A stretch of 64,000 bases of DNA. Source: JBBDQZ01 sp040905705 (GTDB lineage Bacteria; Bacteroidota; Rhodothermia; Balneolales; Natronogracilivirgulaceae). The notes beneath the pieces are model-generated. The model was not told the DNA's origin. It saw only the letters and a list, made by a program, of their open reading frames with translations, and searched no databases. Below, in pieces: positions 16,814 to 25,373 of the stretch. Each line of letters opens with the position of its first letter. The first letter of the stretch is position 1. The stretch is taken from positions 12,718 to 76,717 of the forward strand of contig JBBDQZ010000066.1 in NCBI GenBank assembly GCA_040905705.1, given 5' to 3'. The position numbers and the translations under genes were made by a program.

Positions 16814-18295
16814 ATGAATAATATTATTGACAATCAAACAGGTATTCTTCTAAACTATTTGAAGTATGCAGCCAACACCGATTACGGCAGGTTATACAAC
16901 TTCCAATCTATAAAAAGCTATGAGCAGTTTATAGAAAAAGTGCCGGTATCTGATTTTAATAGCTACAATCCATACAAGGAAAGACTCAAAAGGGGTGAAG
17001 CCGATCTGGTTTGGCCTGGTTCAGCTAATGAATTTGCCATATCTGCAGGCACCACGGGCGAGCCCAAAATCATACCTATTTTCAAGGAAAGAAAACAGAG
17101 CGACAGACGCTTTCTTCGGCAGGTAGCTTTCAGTTATTTACGTCGGTATCCTGATTTTATCAAATTATTAGGCAAGCAGATCACACTTCCCGGAATGGTT
17201 GAAAACTGGCCCGATTATCCACGGGCCACCTTTGGGGAGATCAGCGGATTACTGGCTTTGAATGCCCCTTACATTTTCACCAGACAACAACTCATACCCG
17301 CAAATGAATCGGTGTGGATGAGTTTTCAGGACAAGGTGGAAAAAAATATAGAACTGGGTGTCAAAGAGGACGTGCGTGTTTTTACATCTCTTCCATCCGT
17401 TGCCCTGAGGTTTTTTCAACAACTATTGGAAAAAACAGGCAAACAATCCATCGCTGAAATCTGGCCAAATTTACAGGCTATCATAACCGGCGGTGAACCT
17501 TTAAAATCCTACAAAGCACATATCAAGAAACTTTCCGAAGGCATCAACCCCAGGTTCGTTGAAAATTATGGTGCATCGGAGGGATATTTTGCTTTTAATA
17601 CCGAGCAGGATCGGGATGACCTTAAGATGGTGGTTGATAATAATGTATTTTATGAATGGATTCCCGATCCGTCTGAAAACAGAGATGAATTGAAGAAACA
17701 AAAGCCGATTCCCACTTGGCAAGTGGAAACCGGAAAAAGATATGCCATGGTCGTGACATCCGATTCGGGCCTCTGGAGATACCTGCTGAATGATGTCATC
17801 CTGTTTACAGACCTGGAGACGCCCAGGATACGCGTGACCGGAAGAGTAAGCGATGTACTGGATGATTACGGCGAAACTATTGAATCCATACACATTCAAC
17901 AGACCCTGGAAAAGGTAACCGGTGAATTGGGTGGTATTTATTCCAACTGGTGTGTGGGCGTTCTGTTAAATGATGATTATACCACACCCACACATATCTG
18001 GTTTATTGAATGGGCAGAAAAACCTGTGAATACAGAAGCCTTTGTAAAAGCAGTCGATGAAACACTTATCTCGATCAATCGCAGCTACGAAATACGACGA
18101 AAAGGTGGGGCTATTTCAGAACCAAAATTTTATAACCTTAACAGAAGAGCCATTGAGCAGTGGCAAAAAGAACTATTTAAAGTAAAGGCCCAATCGAAAA
18201 CCCCACGTATGATTCACAACCAGGAGATTTGTCTGAGTCTTATGAACAAGTGTGAGCCGCTCCTTCGGGTAACCCATGCGATGCAGAACCTGTAA
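16814..18295 (+). CDS. GH3 auxin-responsive-promoter family protein (acyl-adenylating enzyme fold)
   Basis: 493 residues, typical of bacterial GH3 proteins. The adenylation P-loop-like motif is FAISAGTTGEPKIIPI (near residues 75-90). TTGGEPL-type segment IITGGEPL, FVENYGASEGYFAF (nucleotide-binding YGASE) and GLWRYLLNDVILFTD then RIRVTGRVSDVLDDYGE follow in family order. Plant GH3 enzymes join amino acids to acyl acids through an acyl-adenylate; in bacteria the substrate is generally unknown. It stands alone and ends eight bases from the convergent aat gene. Confidence 0.9.
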   Translation: MNNIIDNQTGILLNYLKYAANTDYGRLYNFQSIKSYEQFIEKVPVSDFNSYNPYKERLKRGEADLVWPGSANEFAISAGTTGEPKIIPIFKERKQSDRRFLRQVAFSYLRRYPDFIKLLGKQITLPGMVENWPDYPRATFGEISGLLALNAPYIFTRQQLIPANESVWMSFQDKVEKNIELGVKEDVRVFTSLPSVALRFFQQLLEKTGKQSIAEIWPNLQAIITGGEPLKSYKAHIKKLSEGINPRFVENYGASEGYFAFNTEQDRDDLKMVVDNNVFYEWIPDPSENRDELKKQKPIPTWQVETGKRYAMVVTSDSGLWRYLLNDVILFTDLETPRIRVTGRVSDVLDDYGETIESIHIQQTLEKVTGELGGIYSNWCVGVLLNDDYTTPTHIWFIEWAEKPVNTEAFVKAVDETLISINRSYEIRRKGGAISEPKFYNLNRRAIEQWQKELFKVKAQSKTPRMIHNQEICLSLMNKCEPLLRVTHAMQNL

Positions 18296-18303
18296 AGGCA
18301 GGG

Positions 18304-18888
18304 CTACCCGTCAAATTTCGCGGGACGCTTCAACGCTTCTTCCAGCTGATAATCATATTCTGCCGAATCAATTTCCACGCATCCGAACTGTCCCAAATGA
18401 GGTGTATAAAACTGTGTGTCCCAAAGATAAAAACCCCGTTCTTTTAATCGTTCAAAACAGTGATACAATGCCACTTTCCCCATTTCCGACTCCCGATGAA
18501 ACATTGATTCCGCAAAGAAGGCTGATTGCAGTGATACTCCATAAACCCCGCCAACCAGCCTTTTCTCTCTGTACACTTCTACAGAATGGGCATAGCCCAA
18601 CTGATGTAATATTGCAAAAGAAGCAATAAGCCGATCCGATATCCAGGTCGATTCCCGGTCTGCACATGCCTCCATCACGCCGGTGAAGTCCGAATTTATT
18701 GCCCACCGGTAGGCTTTTCTTCTAATAATTCGCTGCACTTTACCGGAGACATGAAATCGATCCATCGGAATGACACCCCTTCGCCCGGCAGTAAACCAGT
18801 TGACTTCTGTGTCATGTCTTGAACGCGCCATAGGAAAAATACCCTGCATATATCCACTTAACAGGACTTCGGGCGAAACAATACTCAC
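18304..18888 (-). CDS. aat: Leucyl/phenylalanyl-tRNA-protein transferase
   Basis: The start is placed at GTG 18888, one base after the upstream gene's stop; a longer reading frame to 18960 would overlap that gene by about 70 bases and lacks family similarity. 194 residues remain: LLSGYMQGIFPMARS, WFTAGRRGVIPMD, FAILHQLGYAHSVEVYREKRLVGGVYGVSLQSAFFAESMF and LYLWDTQFYTPHLGQFG are Aat signatures. It adds Leu or Phe to N-terminal Lys/Arg of proteins, creating N-degrons for ClpS/ClpAP. It is the last gene of the unit that includes the arginine genes, and so may be co-expressed with them. Confidence 0.93.
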   Translation of the reverse strand: MSIVSPEVLLSGYMQGIFPMARSRHDTEVNWFTAGRRGVIPMDRFHVSGKVQRIIRRKAYRWAINSDFTGVMEACADRESTWISDRLIASFAILHQLGYAHSVEVYREKRLVGGVYGVSLQSAFFAESMFHRESEMGKVALYHCFERLKERGFYLWDTQFYTPHLGQFGCVEIDSAEYDYQLEEALKRPAKFDG

Positions 18889-18889
18889 A

Positions 18890-19825
18890 TTATCCGATAT
18901 TTTCTTTGACGTTCTCTTCAAATTTCTCCAGCGCCGCCTCAACCCGGCCTCGTTCGGCATAGCCGATTAACCAATCGTCCGGAAGAACCGCACTTCCTCC
19001 CAGTGCCCCGAGCAGGCTTCCCAGATAAAAACAGGAAGCTTCGCTCGCTCCTCCAAGGTTGGCCGCCCCGGTCAAAGCCTTTTTGTAATCCCTGTGATAT
19101 CGGTAAAACACCGCTCCTACAAACGTAATCATATCCTCTGCCTGTTTACTAACATTTCCACACGCTTTTGCAATCACATCAAGCGGTTCATTCATCATTG
19201 GCTCTGTCACTTGCATTCGACGACGTATTTTGTAATCCCCCGGGAAATGTTCTTCCGCCTCTTTTGTGAATTTTGTCGCGCAAACCAGAAATTCATCCGG
19301 GTCGAACGTTGCCGAATCCTGATCATACAAATAATTAAGGAGACGCAAATAAAGCCAAACGCTCTGTTGCCAGACTACCGATGAAGGGGTCAATGAATGC
19401 ATCCATTCGATCAGTTCATGAACATCCGCTCTGCCTTCATTTAAAATACGAGATGCAGGAATCGCAAATGAAAAGGTATAATGTCCTCCATCAGGAAAGG
19501 GGGGCCAGGCAAAGGTGGTCGATTTCGGCCATTTTTCCGGAAATTGATTCAGGGCCTGTTTCACTGTGAAAGCGAACTCCTGAAGATCCGGTAGCGGTGC
19601 AGACGCGGCAAGAACGGACAGCAGAGCTTCGGTCTGACGGGTTGAATAGCCCGCCGGTACCGAACTGAAATCGTCCGCTTCAGGTCTGTTTTTAAATCCG
19701 GAAATCACTCCCAATATGGAGGCTACTTGATTGGGTATCATTCCTTCGGCTGGCATACCGATGGCCTCTCCGAGGGCAGCACCCAAACAAGTAGCTTTAA
19801 ATTTATCTTTAATAATATCTGACAT
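18890..19825 (-). CDS. ADP-ribosylglycohydrolase-like protein with degraded metal site
   Basis: 311 residues with the ARH/DraG architecture: N-terminal CLGAALGEAIGMPAEG (about 13-28) and C-terminal ALTGAANLGGASEASCFYLGSLLGALGG. The magnesium-binding residues are missing. The usual TDDT motif is T62-R-Q-T65, and the usual GGDTDT near the C-terminus is GGASEAS. The fold is kept but classic hydrolysis of ADP-ribosyl bonds is unlikely. It follows argH by 63 bases and precedes aat by one base, so it probably belongs to the arginine transcription unit. It may bind a nucleotide-like or arginine-derived ligand, but this is inference. Confidence 0.75.
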   Translation of the reverse strand: MSDIIKDKFKATCLGAALGEAIGMPAEGMIPNQVASILGVISGFKNRPEADDFSSVPAGYSTRQTEALLSVLAASAPLPDLQEFAFTVKQALNQFPEKWPKSTTFAWPPFPDGGHYTFSFAIPASRILNEGRADVHELIEWMHSLTPSSVVWQQSVWLYLRLLNYLYDQDSATFDPDEFLVCATKFTKEAEEHFPGDYKIRRRMQVTEPMMNEPLDVIAKACGNVSKQAEDMITFVGAVFYRYHRDYKKALTGAANLGGASEASCFYLGSLLGALGGSAVLPDDWLIGYAERGRVEAALEKFEENVKENIG

Positions 19826-19888
19826 AGTTTGCTCCGTTCTTCTTTTAATCCATGATACTTTTATTCCTGGCTGGACACAATCTGATTA

Positions 19889-21316
19889 TCATAACTTCGA
19901 TCTAAACTGTTCTGCTCGTTTATTTTGTTTCTCAATCCACAATTCAGCTTCGTTCAGGCGGTCACTCAAGTATCCCGGAACCCCCGATCCCGGCGCACCT
20001 GAATGAAAATATTTACCAATATCAGGTATGGATGAAGATCCTGATGATGTCTTATTATCTTTTTCTTGCCGCTGATCTACATAATTTGCATGTTCAGAAG
20101 TTTTTTGTGATTCTGTCGCCACCAAACGATATGCCTCCCGAAACGGCATCCCGCCTGCGACCAGTTCGTTGGCACGGTGTGTGGCAAAAATTTCAGGTCT
20201 CAGTGATTTCGTTGCAGCCTCTTTATCAAACTCAAGCCCATTAAGTGCATGCCGGACCGCAACGGCCAGCTGTTTCGACTGCCCGACCGCCACCATCAAA
20301 CCTTTTTTGACCAACTGCAGATCCCGGTGATAACCTGATGGCAGATTCGCTGAAATTCCTGCCAGTTGTACTCTGGCCGCCTGAAGGTCATGGTATGCCC
20401 CGCGTATCAGTTCCCACACATCCGGGTTCCGCTTCTGGGGCATGATACTGCTTCCTGAAACCTGGTCTTCACTCAGCCGGATCAGTGACCAGGAGGGATG
20501 CATGAATAATACCACATCCGACGCCAACCGGTTGAAAGTCAGTGCTCCATAGGAAAGCGCGTCAATCAATTGCAATTCAATGCGTCCGCGTGACAACTGT
20601 GCCGCGGCCACGGGTTCCTGAACCCGTGCAAATCCAAGCTCTTTTGCTATAAATTCCCTGTCGATACGGATATATGGCACACCGAACCCCGCCGCGCTTC
20701 CAAGTGGTGAGCAATCTGCTTCCACGTATGAATGCTGAAGCGCCTGAAGATCGGAAAGCAGCAAATCCATATATCCGGTCGCCCATGCATCTGCTGAATG
20801 AGGCATAGCCGGTTGGGTGTGAGTCAACCCTGTGAAGAAAACTCCGTTATATTTTTTTGCCAGTGCTTCAAGCCGACGTGCTATCGCAAGCCAGTCAACG
20901 AAAATCTCACAAATCACATCTTTCATATACATTCGCATATCGGCCAAAACCTGGTCATTTCGGGAACGTCCGGTGTGAATGCGTGCTCCATCCTGACCCG
21001 CTTTTGTGGTAAGCAGGTTTTCAATGGCTGAATGTACATCTTCATCATCCGGACCGATTTCAAACCTCCCCTGAGTCCACTGCCGATAAGCCTCTTCCAA
21101 AACACGGATAACTTTGGAACTGCCTCTTTCGTCATACACACCAATTTTCCTGAGCATTCGGGCCTGAGCAATATTTACCAGGATATCATATGGAATCAAA
21201 TTACGATCCAGTTCCCGATCCCCCTCCACCGTAAACCGGTAAAACCAGGAACGGTCGGGAACACTTCCGGATGTACCGGTGAACGATCCCTGATTTTTCT
21301 GCCAAAGTGTTTTCAT
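19889..21316 (-). CDS. argH: Argininosuccinate lyase
   Basis: 475 residues, normal length. Family hallmarks: DEDVHSAIEN (91-100), HTGRSRNDQV (114-123), TGLTHTQPAMP (162-172) and the superfamily signature GSSIMPQKRNPD (288-299) whose Ser is catalytic. It splits argininosuccinate to arginine and fumarate, the last step of the pathway. The ATG overlaps the argE stop by four bases, so translation is coupled. The C-terminus carries an extra Gly/Ser/Pro-rich stretch (about 430-450) that I do not see as a domain. Confidence 0.97.
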   Translation of the reverse strand: MKTLWQKNQGSFTGTSGSVPDRSWFYRFTVEGDRELDRNLIPYDILVNIAQARMLRKIGVYDERGSSKVIRVLEEAYRQWTQGRFEIGPDDEDVHSAIENLLTTKAGQDGARIHTGRSRNDQVLADMRMYMKDVICEIFVDWLAIARRLEALAKKYNGVFFTGLTHTQPAMPHSADAWATGYMDLLLSDLQALQHSYVEADCSPLGSAAGFGVPYIRIDREFIAKELGFARVQEPVAAAQLSRGRIELQLIDALSYGALTFNRLASDVVLFMHPSWSLIRLSEDQVSGSSIMPQKRNPDVWELIRGAYHDLQAARVQLAGISANLPSGYHRDLQLVKKGLMVAVGQSKQLAVAVRHALNGLEFDKEAATKSLRPEIFATHRANELVAGGMPFREAYRLVATESQKTSEHANYVDQRQEKDNKTSSGSSSIPDIGKYFHSGAPGSGVPGYLSDRLNEAELWIEKQNKRAEQFRSKL

Positions 21317-22395
21317 AAGTTTCTCATCTTTTTAAAATACTGCCTGATAATCTGTTCATACACGGCAACGGCGTTTTCAAGCTGGTTAATTGCAATAGAT
21401 TCATTTGACGTGTGCGAATCCTCACTGTCACCCGGACCGATTTTAATCGTAGGAACATCGGCCAGAAATACCCAGTCCGATGAAGTTGGTGATCCAAATA
21501 GCGGCTTGCCTGACACCTCTTCAGCTGCTTTTGCTATCGGATGGTCGGGATCGGTGCTTGTCGGGATAAATCGATCGCTGTAGACGGTGACGTTAATGTC
21601 CAGTTCATTACGTATTTGTTCAACTATGTATTCGTTTGATTCTTCCGGAATAGTACGAATATCCAGGTAAACCGAACAAAAATCAGGATGTGCGTTTTTC
21701 GCCGTTCCTCCTTCGATAATTGTAGGCGTTATCCGCGTTTTGCCAATGAAAGGGTTAACTTCAGAAAATAAAATAGTCCGAAGTTTTTCCAGCCTTGCAG
21801 CCATTTCATAAATAGCATTGTCACCATTAACCCTGGCCGCATGGCCTGATTTTCCCTCGGTTTCAAGACGGACAATTAAAAGTCCTTTTTGTGCGGTACA
21901 GGGGTGAAGCTTGGTCGGTTCACCTATAATAGCGGCATCCGGACGCGGAATTACACTTCGCAAATAGGCCATCCCGTTATTTTCACCGGCACTTTCTTCA
22001 CAAACGGTAATGGCCAGGCTTACTTTACCCTCAGGTTTATATCCGGACCGGGCAAGATTGAGCAGTGCCGTAAGCATACTGCTCACCGAACCTTTGGCAT
22101 CCGTACTGCCGCGTCCATAAATACGTCCATTCTTTTCAATCGGGTCAAATGGATCACCGACATGACGAGAGGAAGGAGGCACTACATCCGAGTGGGAGTT
22201 CAGCAGTAACCAGGGGGTACCCGATCCCAGGTGGAAAATCAGATTATCTTCATAACGTTCGACCTCCAGCAGTCCCGTTGCAGTTACGTGTGCTTCCAGC
22301 CAATCGACCAGTTCTTTTTCCCCCGTGCTGACACTTGGAAAGCGAATAAGTACTTTCAACAATTCAACCACCGATATTTCAGTACGTTTATTCAT
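21313..22395 (-). CDS. argE: M20-family deacylase of arginine synthesis (N-acetylcitrulline/ornithine deacetylase)
   Basis: 360 residues, M20 metallopeptidase fold. Zinc-site motifs: LNSHSDVVPPS (His and Asp-containing), GRIYGRGSTDAKGSVSSML, VCEESAGENNGM (catalytic Glu) and a final DSEDSHTSNESIAI (His ligand). The dimerisation lid domain lies in between, starting near GKSGHAARV. In a pathway with argF' the substrate should be N-acyl-citrulline rather than N-acetylornithine. It sits between argB (20-base gap) and argH (4-base overlap). DapE-like specificity cannot be excluded by sequence alone, but the context is decisive. Confidence 0.88.
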   Translation of the reverse strand: MNKRTEISVVELLKVLIRFPSVSTGEKELVDWLEAHVTATGLLEVERYEDNLIFHLGSGTPWLLLNSHSDVVPPSSRHVGDPFDPIEKNGRIYGRGSTDAKGSVSSMLTALLNLARSGYKPEGKVSLAITVCEESAGENNGMAYLRSVIPRPDAAIIGEPTKLHPCTAQKGLLIVRLETEGKSGHAARVNGDNAIYEMAARLEKLRTILFSEVNPFIGKTRITPTIIEGGTAKNAHPDFCSVYLDIRTIPEESNEYIVEQIRNELDINVTVYSDRFIPTSTDPDHPIAKAAEEVSGKPLFGSPTSSDWVFLADVPTIKIGPGDSEDSHTSNESIAINQLENAVAVYEQIIRQYFKKMRNL

Positions 22396-22415
22396 TTAAA
22401 TAATTCCTGTTCTAT

Positions 22416-23192
22416 TCAATCCGATACCAGTTTTGTCCCACCGCCAGTAGCAAGCACTTCGGCACTGGTAAGCCGCACCGACCGAATACCTTTTTCCAGG
22501 GCTTCAAAAGCTGTCAGGAGTTTGGGTTTCATCCCGTCTTTGATCCATCCTTCCTTAAGCCCGCGTTGCCAATCATCACGTCGCAATACCGGGACAGGAT
22601 TTTGATCGGCGTCCAGTACGGCAGGCGGATTCATTAATAGAATCAATTCGCTTACATGCAACGCAAGGGAGATGCGGATTGCAAAGGTATCGGCATTAAT
22701 ATTGAGGATTCCTTCCTCAGGCGACCATGTGAGACAACCGATGACCGGCACAAATCCACTTTTCAAAAGCTGCTCTGCCAGTGAAACATCCACAGAATCG
22801 ATCTCTCCAACCAAGCCGAAATCCATTGATTCGCCGTCAATAGTTATAGGAGCCCGCCTGCTGGAAGTCGTAAGCCCGCCATCTATCCCGGATATACCTA
22901 CTGACGAAATATCGTGTTTCCTTAAAAAGGAAACTATATTTCGGTTCAATTTTCCTCCTATAATATAAAGTAGTACTTCCAGGGTCTGTTCATCGGTAAA
23001 GCGTCTTCCGGCGACTTGCTGCACTGCAAGCCCCAAACGCTCACTCAAATCGGTGGTCTGCATGCCGCCCCCATGAGTCAATACCACTTGTTTGCCTTGT
23101 TTTTTTAGCGACAGAATATAATCAGACAATTTGTCAAGTGAACTTTCCTCGGAAACAACATTTCCACTCAGTTTGATCAGAACAGTATCCAT
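22416..23192 (-). CDS. argB: N-acetylglutamate kinase (or N-acylglutamate kinase)
   Basis: 258 residues, amino-acid-kinase fold. Visible: VLIKLSGNVVSEES, THGGGMQTTDLSERLGL, GRRFTDEQTLEVLLYIIGGKLNRNIV, GISGIDGGLTTS, NINADTFAIRISLAL and the phosphate-binding segment KDGMKPKLL (Lys in GGM.PK). It phosphorylates the gamma-carboxyl of N-acylglutamate. The N-terminal helix used for arginine feedback inhibition in some bacterial enzymes is absent, as in short feedback-insensitive types. This fits control by transcription attenuation rather than by the enzyme, which is inference. Confidence 0.95.
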   Translation of the reverse strand: MDTVLIKLSGNVVSEESSLDKLSDYILSLKKQGKQVVLTHGGGMQTTDLSERLGLAVQQVAGRRFTDEQTLEVLLYIIGGKLNRNIVSFLRKHDISSVGISGIDGGLTTSSRRAPITIDGESMDFGLVGEIDSVDVSLAEQLLKSGFVPVIGCLTWSPEEGILNINADTFAIRISLALHVSELILLMNPPAVLDADQNPVPVLRRDDWQRGLKEGWIKDGMKPKLLTAFEALEKGIRSVRLTSAEVLATGGGTKLVSD

Positions 23193-23212
23193 GGATTTAA
23201 TTCAATTAGAAA

Positions 23213-24244
23213 TCATTTCATATTCAACAGTTTCATCAATACTGCTTTCTGTACATGTAGTCGATTCTCCGCCTGTGTGACATGGATCGAATACGGACTA
23301 TCCATCACCGCATCGCTGACAACGACATTTCGTCGCACTGGCAGACAGTGCATAAATTTTGCCTTGTTGGTTTTGGACATCAGGGGTTTGTCGATCATCC
23401 ACCCTGAGTATGTTTTAGTGCGCAGTTCGTTTTCGGCATCGGGATCGTTGTAAACAAGAGGCCCTGCCCAGGATTTTCCATATATGACATCAGCGTCCTC
23501 AAAAGCTGTATCCTGATTGTGCTCAATCTGCAACTGTGTTCCATGTCTTCCGGCATGTTTGCCGATCTTGTCGAGAATCCGTTGGTCCGGTGTCATCTCC
23601 CGTGGACATGCCAGTGTAACCTCCATTCCCATCCGGGCAGCAATTTCTAATGCACTATTGGGAACGGCCATGGGGAGGGGTTTGGGATGGGGAGCCCAGC
23701 TGAGTACAAATTTTTTGCCTTCCGCTTTTTTTTCAAATTGTTCCCATATCGTAAGCCCATCAGCCAATGCCTGGCAGGGATGTTCCATGGCACTCTCCAA
23801 ATTGATCACCGGAACGGTTGCGTATTTCTCAATATCCCGTATCAACAGATCCTCCATATCCTCTTGCCGGTTTTTCATCCCTGCAAAAGCTCGAACACCA
23901 AGGATATCCACATATCGTGAAATTACCTGTATAGCCTCTTTGAGATGTTCGGTTCGGGTGCTATCCATAACCACACCCTTTTTCGTTTCAAATGTCCAGG
24001 TACCCTGTCCCGGCTGAATAATCGATACGCCGGCTCCCAAATGAAACGCAGCTGTTTCAAAAGAGATCCGGGTCCTCAGCGATGGGTTGAAAAAAATCAA
24101 ACCAAGTACTTTTCCGGTTGCTACCGGTTTTCGAAAGTCATCCGATTTGAGCTGTGATGCTTTTTCCAGCACATCGTAAAGTGTGGAATCGTCCCAGTCC
24201 GACAAATGTACAAAATGTGATATTGGAGCTGTTTTAATACTCAT
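23213..24244 (-). CDS. argF': N-acyl-L-ornithine carbamoyltransferase (acetyl- or succinyl-)
   Basis: 343 residues, aspartate/ornithine carbamoyltransferase family. FFNPSLRTRISF (51-62) binds carbamoyl phosphate, MEHPCQALADG is the HPxQ motif, and HCLPVRRNVVVSD is the C-terminal signature. The proline-rich loop HPKPLPMAVPNS is specific to AOTCase/SOTCase and not found in ordinary OTCase. The position that decides acetyl versus succinyl substrate (Glu92 in Xanthomonas, Pro90 in Bacteroides fragilis, from memory) aligns with Thr98, so specificity is open. A 103-base gap separates it from argC, longer than other gaps in the operon. Confidence 0.93.
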   Translation of the reverse strand: MSIKTAPISHFVHLSDWDDSTLYDVLEKASQLKSDDFRKPVATGKVLGLIFFNPSLRTRISFETAAFHLGAGVSIIQPGQGTWTFETKKGVVMDSTRTEHLKEAIQVISRYVDILGVRAFAGMKNRQEDMEDLLIRDIEKYATVPVINLESAMEHPCQALADGLTIWEQFEKKAEGKKFVLSWAPHPKPLPMAVPNSALEIAARMGMEVTLACPREMTPDQRILDKIGKHAGRHGTQLQIEHNQDTAFEDADVIYGKSWAGPLVYNDPDAENELRTKTYSGWMIDKPLMSKTNKAKFMHCLPVRRNVVVSDAVMDSPYSIHVTQAENRLHVQKAVLMKLLNMK

Positions 24245-24347
24245 TTATGAATGATTACGGCGTCTAATTTATTCGATTTTAACTGGTCCGGTCGTTATCT
24301 GTTAATCCGCACTCGTGGAACCATAGTGCACCCTGCATTTTTCCGAA

Positions 24348-25373
24348 TTACAATATGGACGGCGGGAAATTAAGTCCGGTTTTTTCCGGCCAGTCCATCA
24401 TCAAATTGAGATTCTGAACCGCCTGTGATGCCGCCCCTTTCAGCAGATTATCCATTGCAACACCGACGACTACACTACGTCCATCCTGTACCCATCCAAT
24501 GTCGCAGTAAGAACTTCCCGCGACATGTTTCAATTCCGGTAAACCCTCACGCAGACGAACCATAGGAGCATTGTAATACTCTTCTTCCAGTAAATGTCCA
24601 ACATGAGACTCTTCGTTCAGCGCAATAGTCAGAGTCATCCAAATCCCGCGAACAAATGGCCCGGATACCGGAACAAACCTCACTTCCGGAATCTTCCCGG
24701 CCTGGTCGGACAGGGCTTGGTTAACTTCGCCAATGTGTTGATGTTTGTATACCTTATATGCCTTTACATTACCAAAACGATTTGAAAAATGCGTACCCTC
24801 CGAGGGCGATACACCGGAACCTGATGAACCTGTAATTCCCATCACATCACAAGAAGAAATGAGTCCGGTTTTGGCAAAGGGAATCAATCCGAGCAACATG
24901 GCCGTGGCGAAACAACCGGGGTTAGCAATGTGGCTGGCCATTCGAATATCATTTCGATACCACTCGGTCAATCCGTATACAAATTTATCCATCAGTTCGG
25001 GAAAAGGGTGGACCCAGTGATACCATTTTTCATAGTCTTCAGGATTCCTTAGCCGAAAATCCGAACTCAAATCAATAATCCGCCCTTTATATCCTGAATC
25101 AAGCAACTGCTTCACTACACCTGCAGATTTTCCATGAGGCAAACCGAGAAAAATGGCATCCGATGTGTCTGAAACAAGTTCATCAAATGCAAATATCGGC
25201 AACTCCACCAGTGATTCCATGCCACGGTATTGTTCCTGAAAAAGTGACCCGGCCGATTTTCCTCCGTACAATCGGGTAAGAGACACATACGGATGTCCGT
25301 GTAAAATTCTAATGGTCTCCATGCCGGTATACCCGCTGGCGCCAACAACAGAAACATTTATGGATTGACTCAT
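24348..25373 (-). CDS. argC: N-acetyl-gamma-glutamyl-phosphate reductase
   Basis: 341 residues, normal. NAD(P)-binding GASGYTGMETIRIL (11-24), FLGLPHGKSAGVV (75-87), catalytic Cys154 in ANPGCFATAMLLGLIP, and GITGSSGSGVSPSEGTHFSNR are all family hallmarks. It reduces N-acylglutamyl phosphate to the semialdehyde. It overlaps the P-loop gene by four bases, so these two proteins are translated in a coupled way. Confidence 0.97.
   Translation of the reverse strand: MSQSINVSVVGASGYTGMETIRILHGHPYVSLTRLYGGKSAGSLFQEQYRGMESLVELPIFAFDELVSDTSDAIFLGLPHGKSAGVVKQLLDSGYKGRIIDLSSDFRLRNPEDYEKWYHWVHPFPELMDKFVYGLTEWYRNDIRMASHIANPGCFATAMLLGLIPFAKTGLISSCDVMGITGSSGSGVSPSEGTHFSNRFGNVKAYKVYKHQHIGEVNQALSDQAGKIPEVRFVPVSGPFVRGIWMTLTIALNEESHVGHLLEEEYYNAPMVRLREGLPELKHVAGSSYCDIGWVQDGRSVVVGVAMDNLLKGAASQAVQNLNLMMDWPEKTGLNFPPSIL

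Noticed and set aside
18889..18960. Longer N-terminus for aat
   Set aside because: It would overlap the upstream gene by about 70 bases and has no Aat similarity; GTG 18888 fits.
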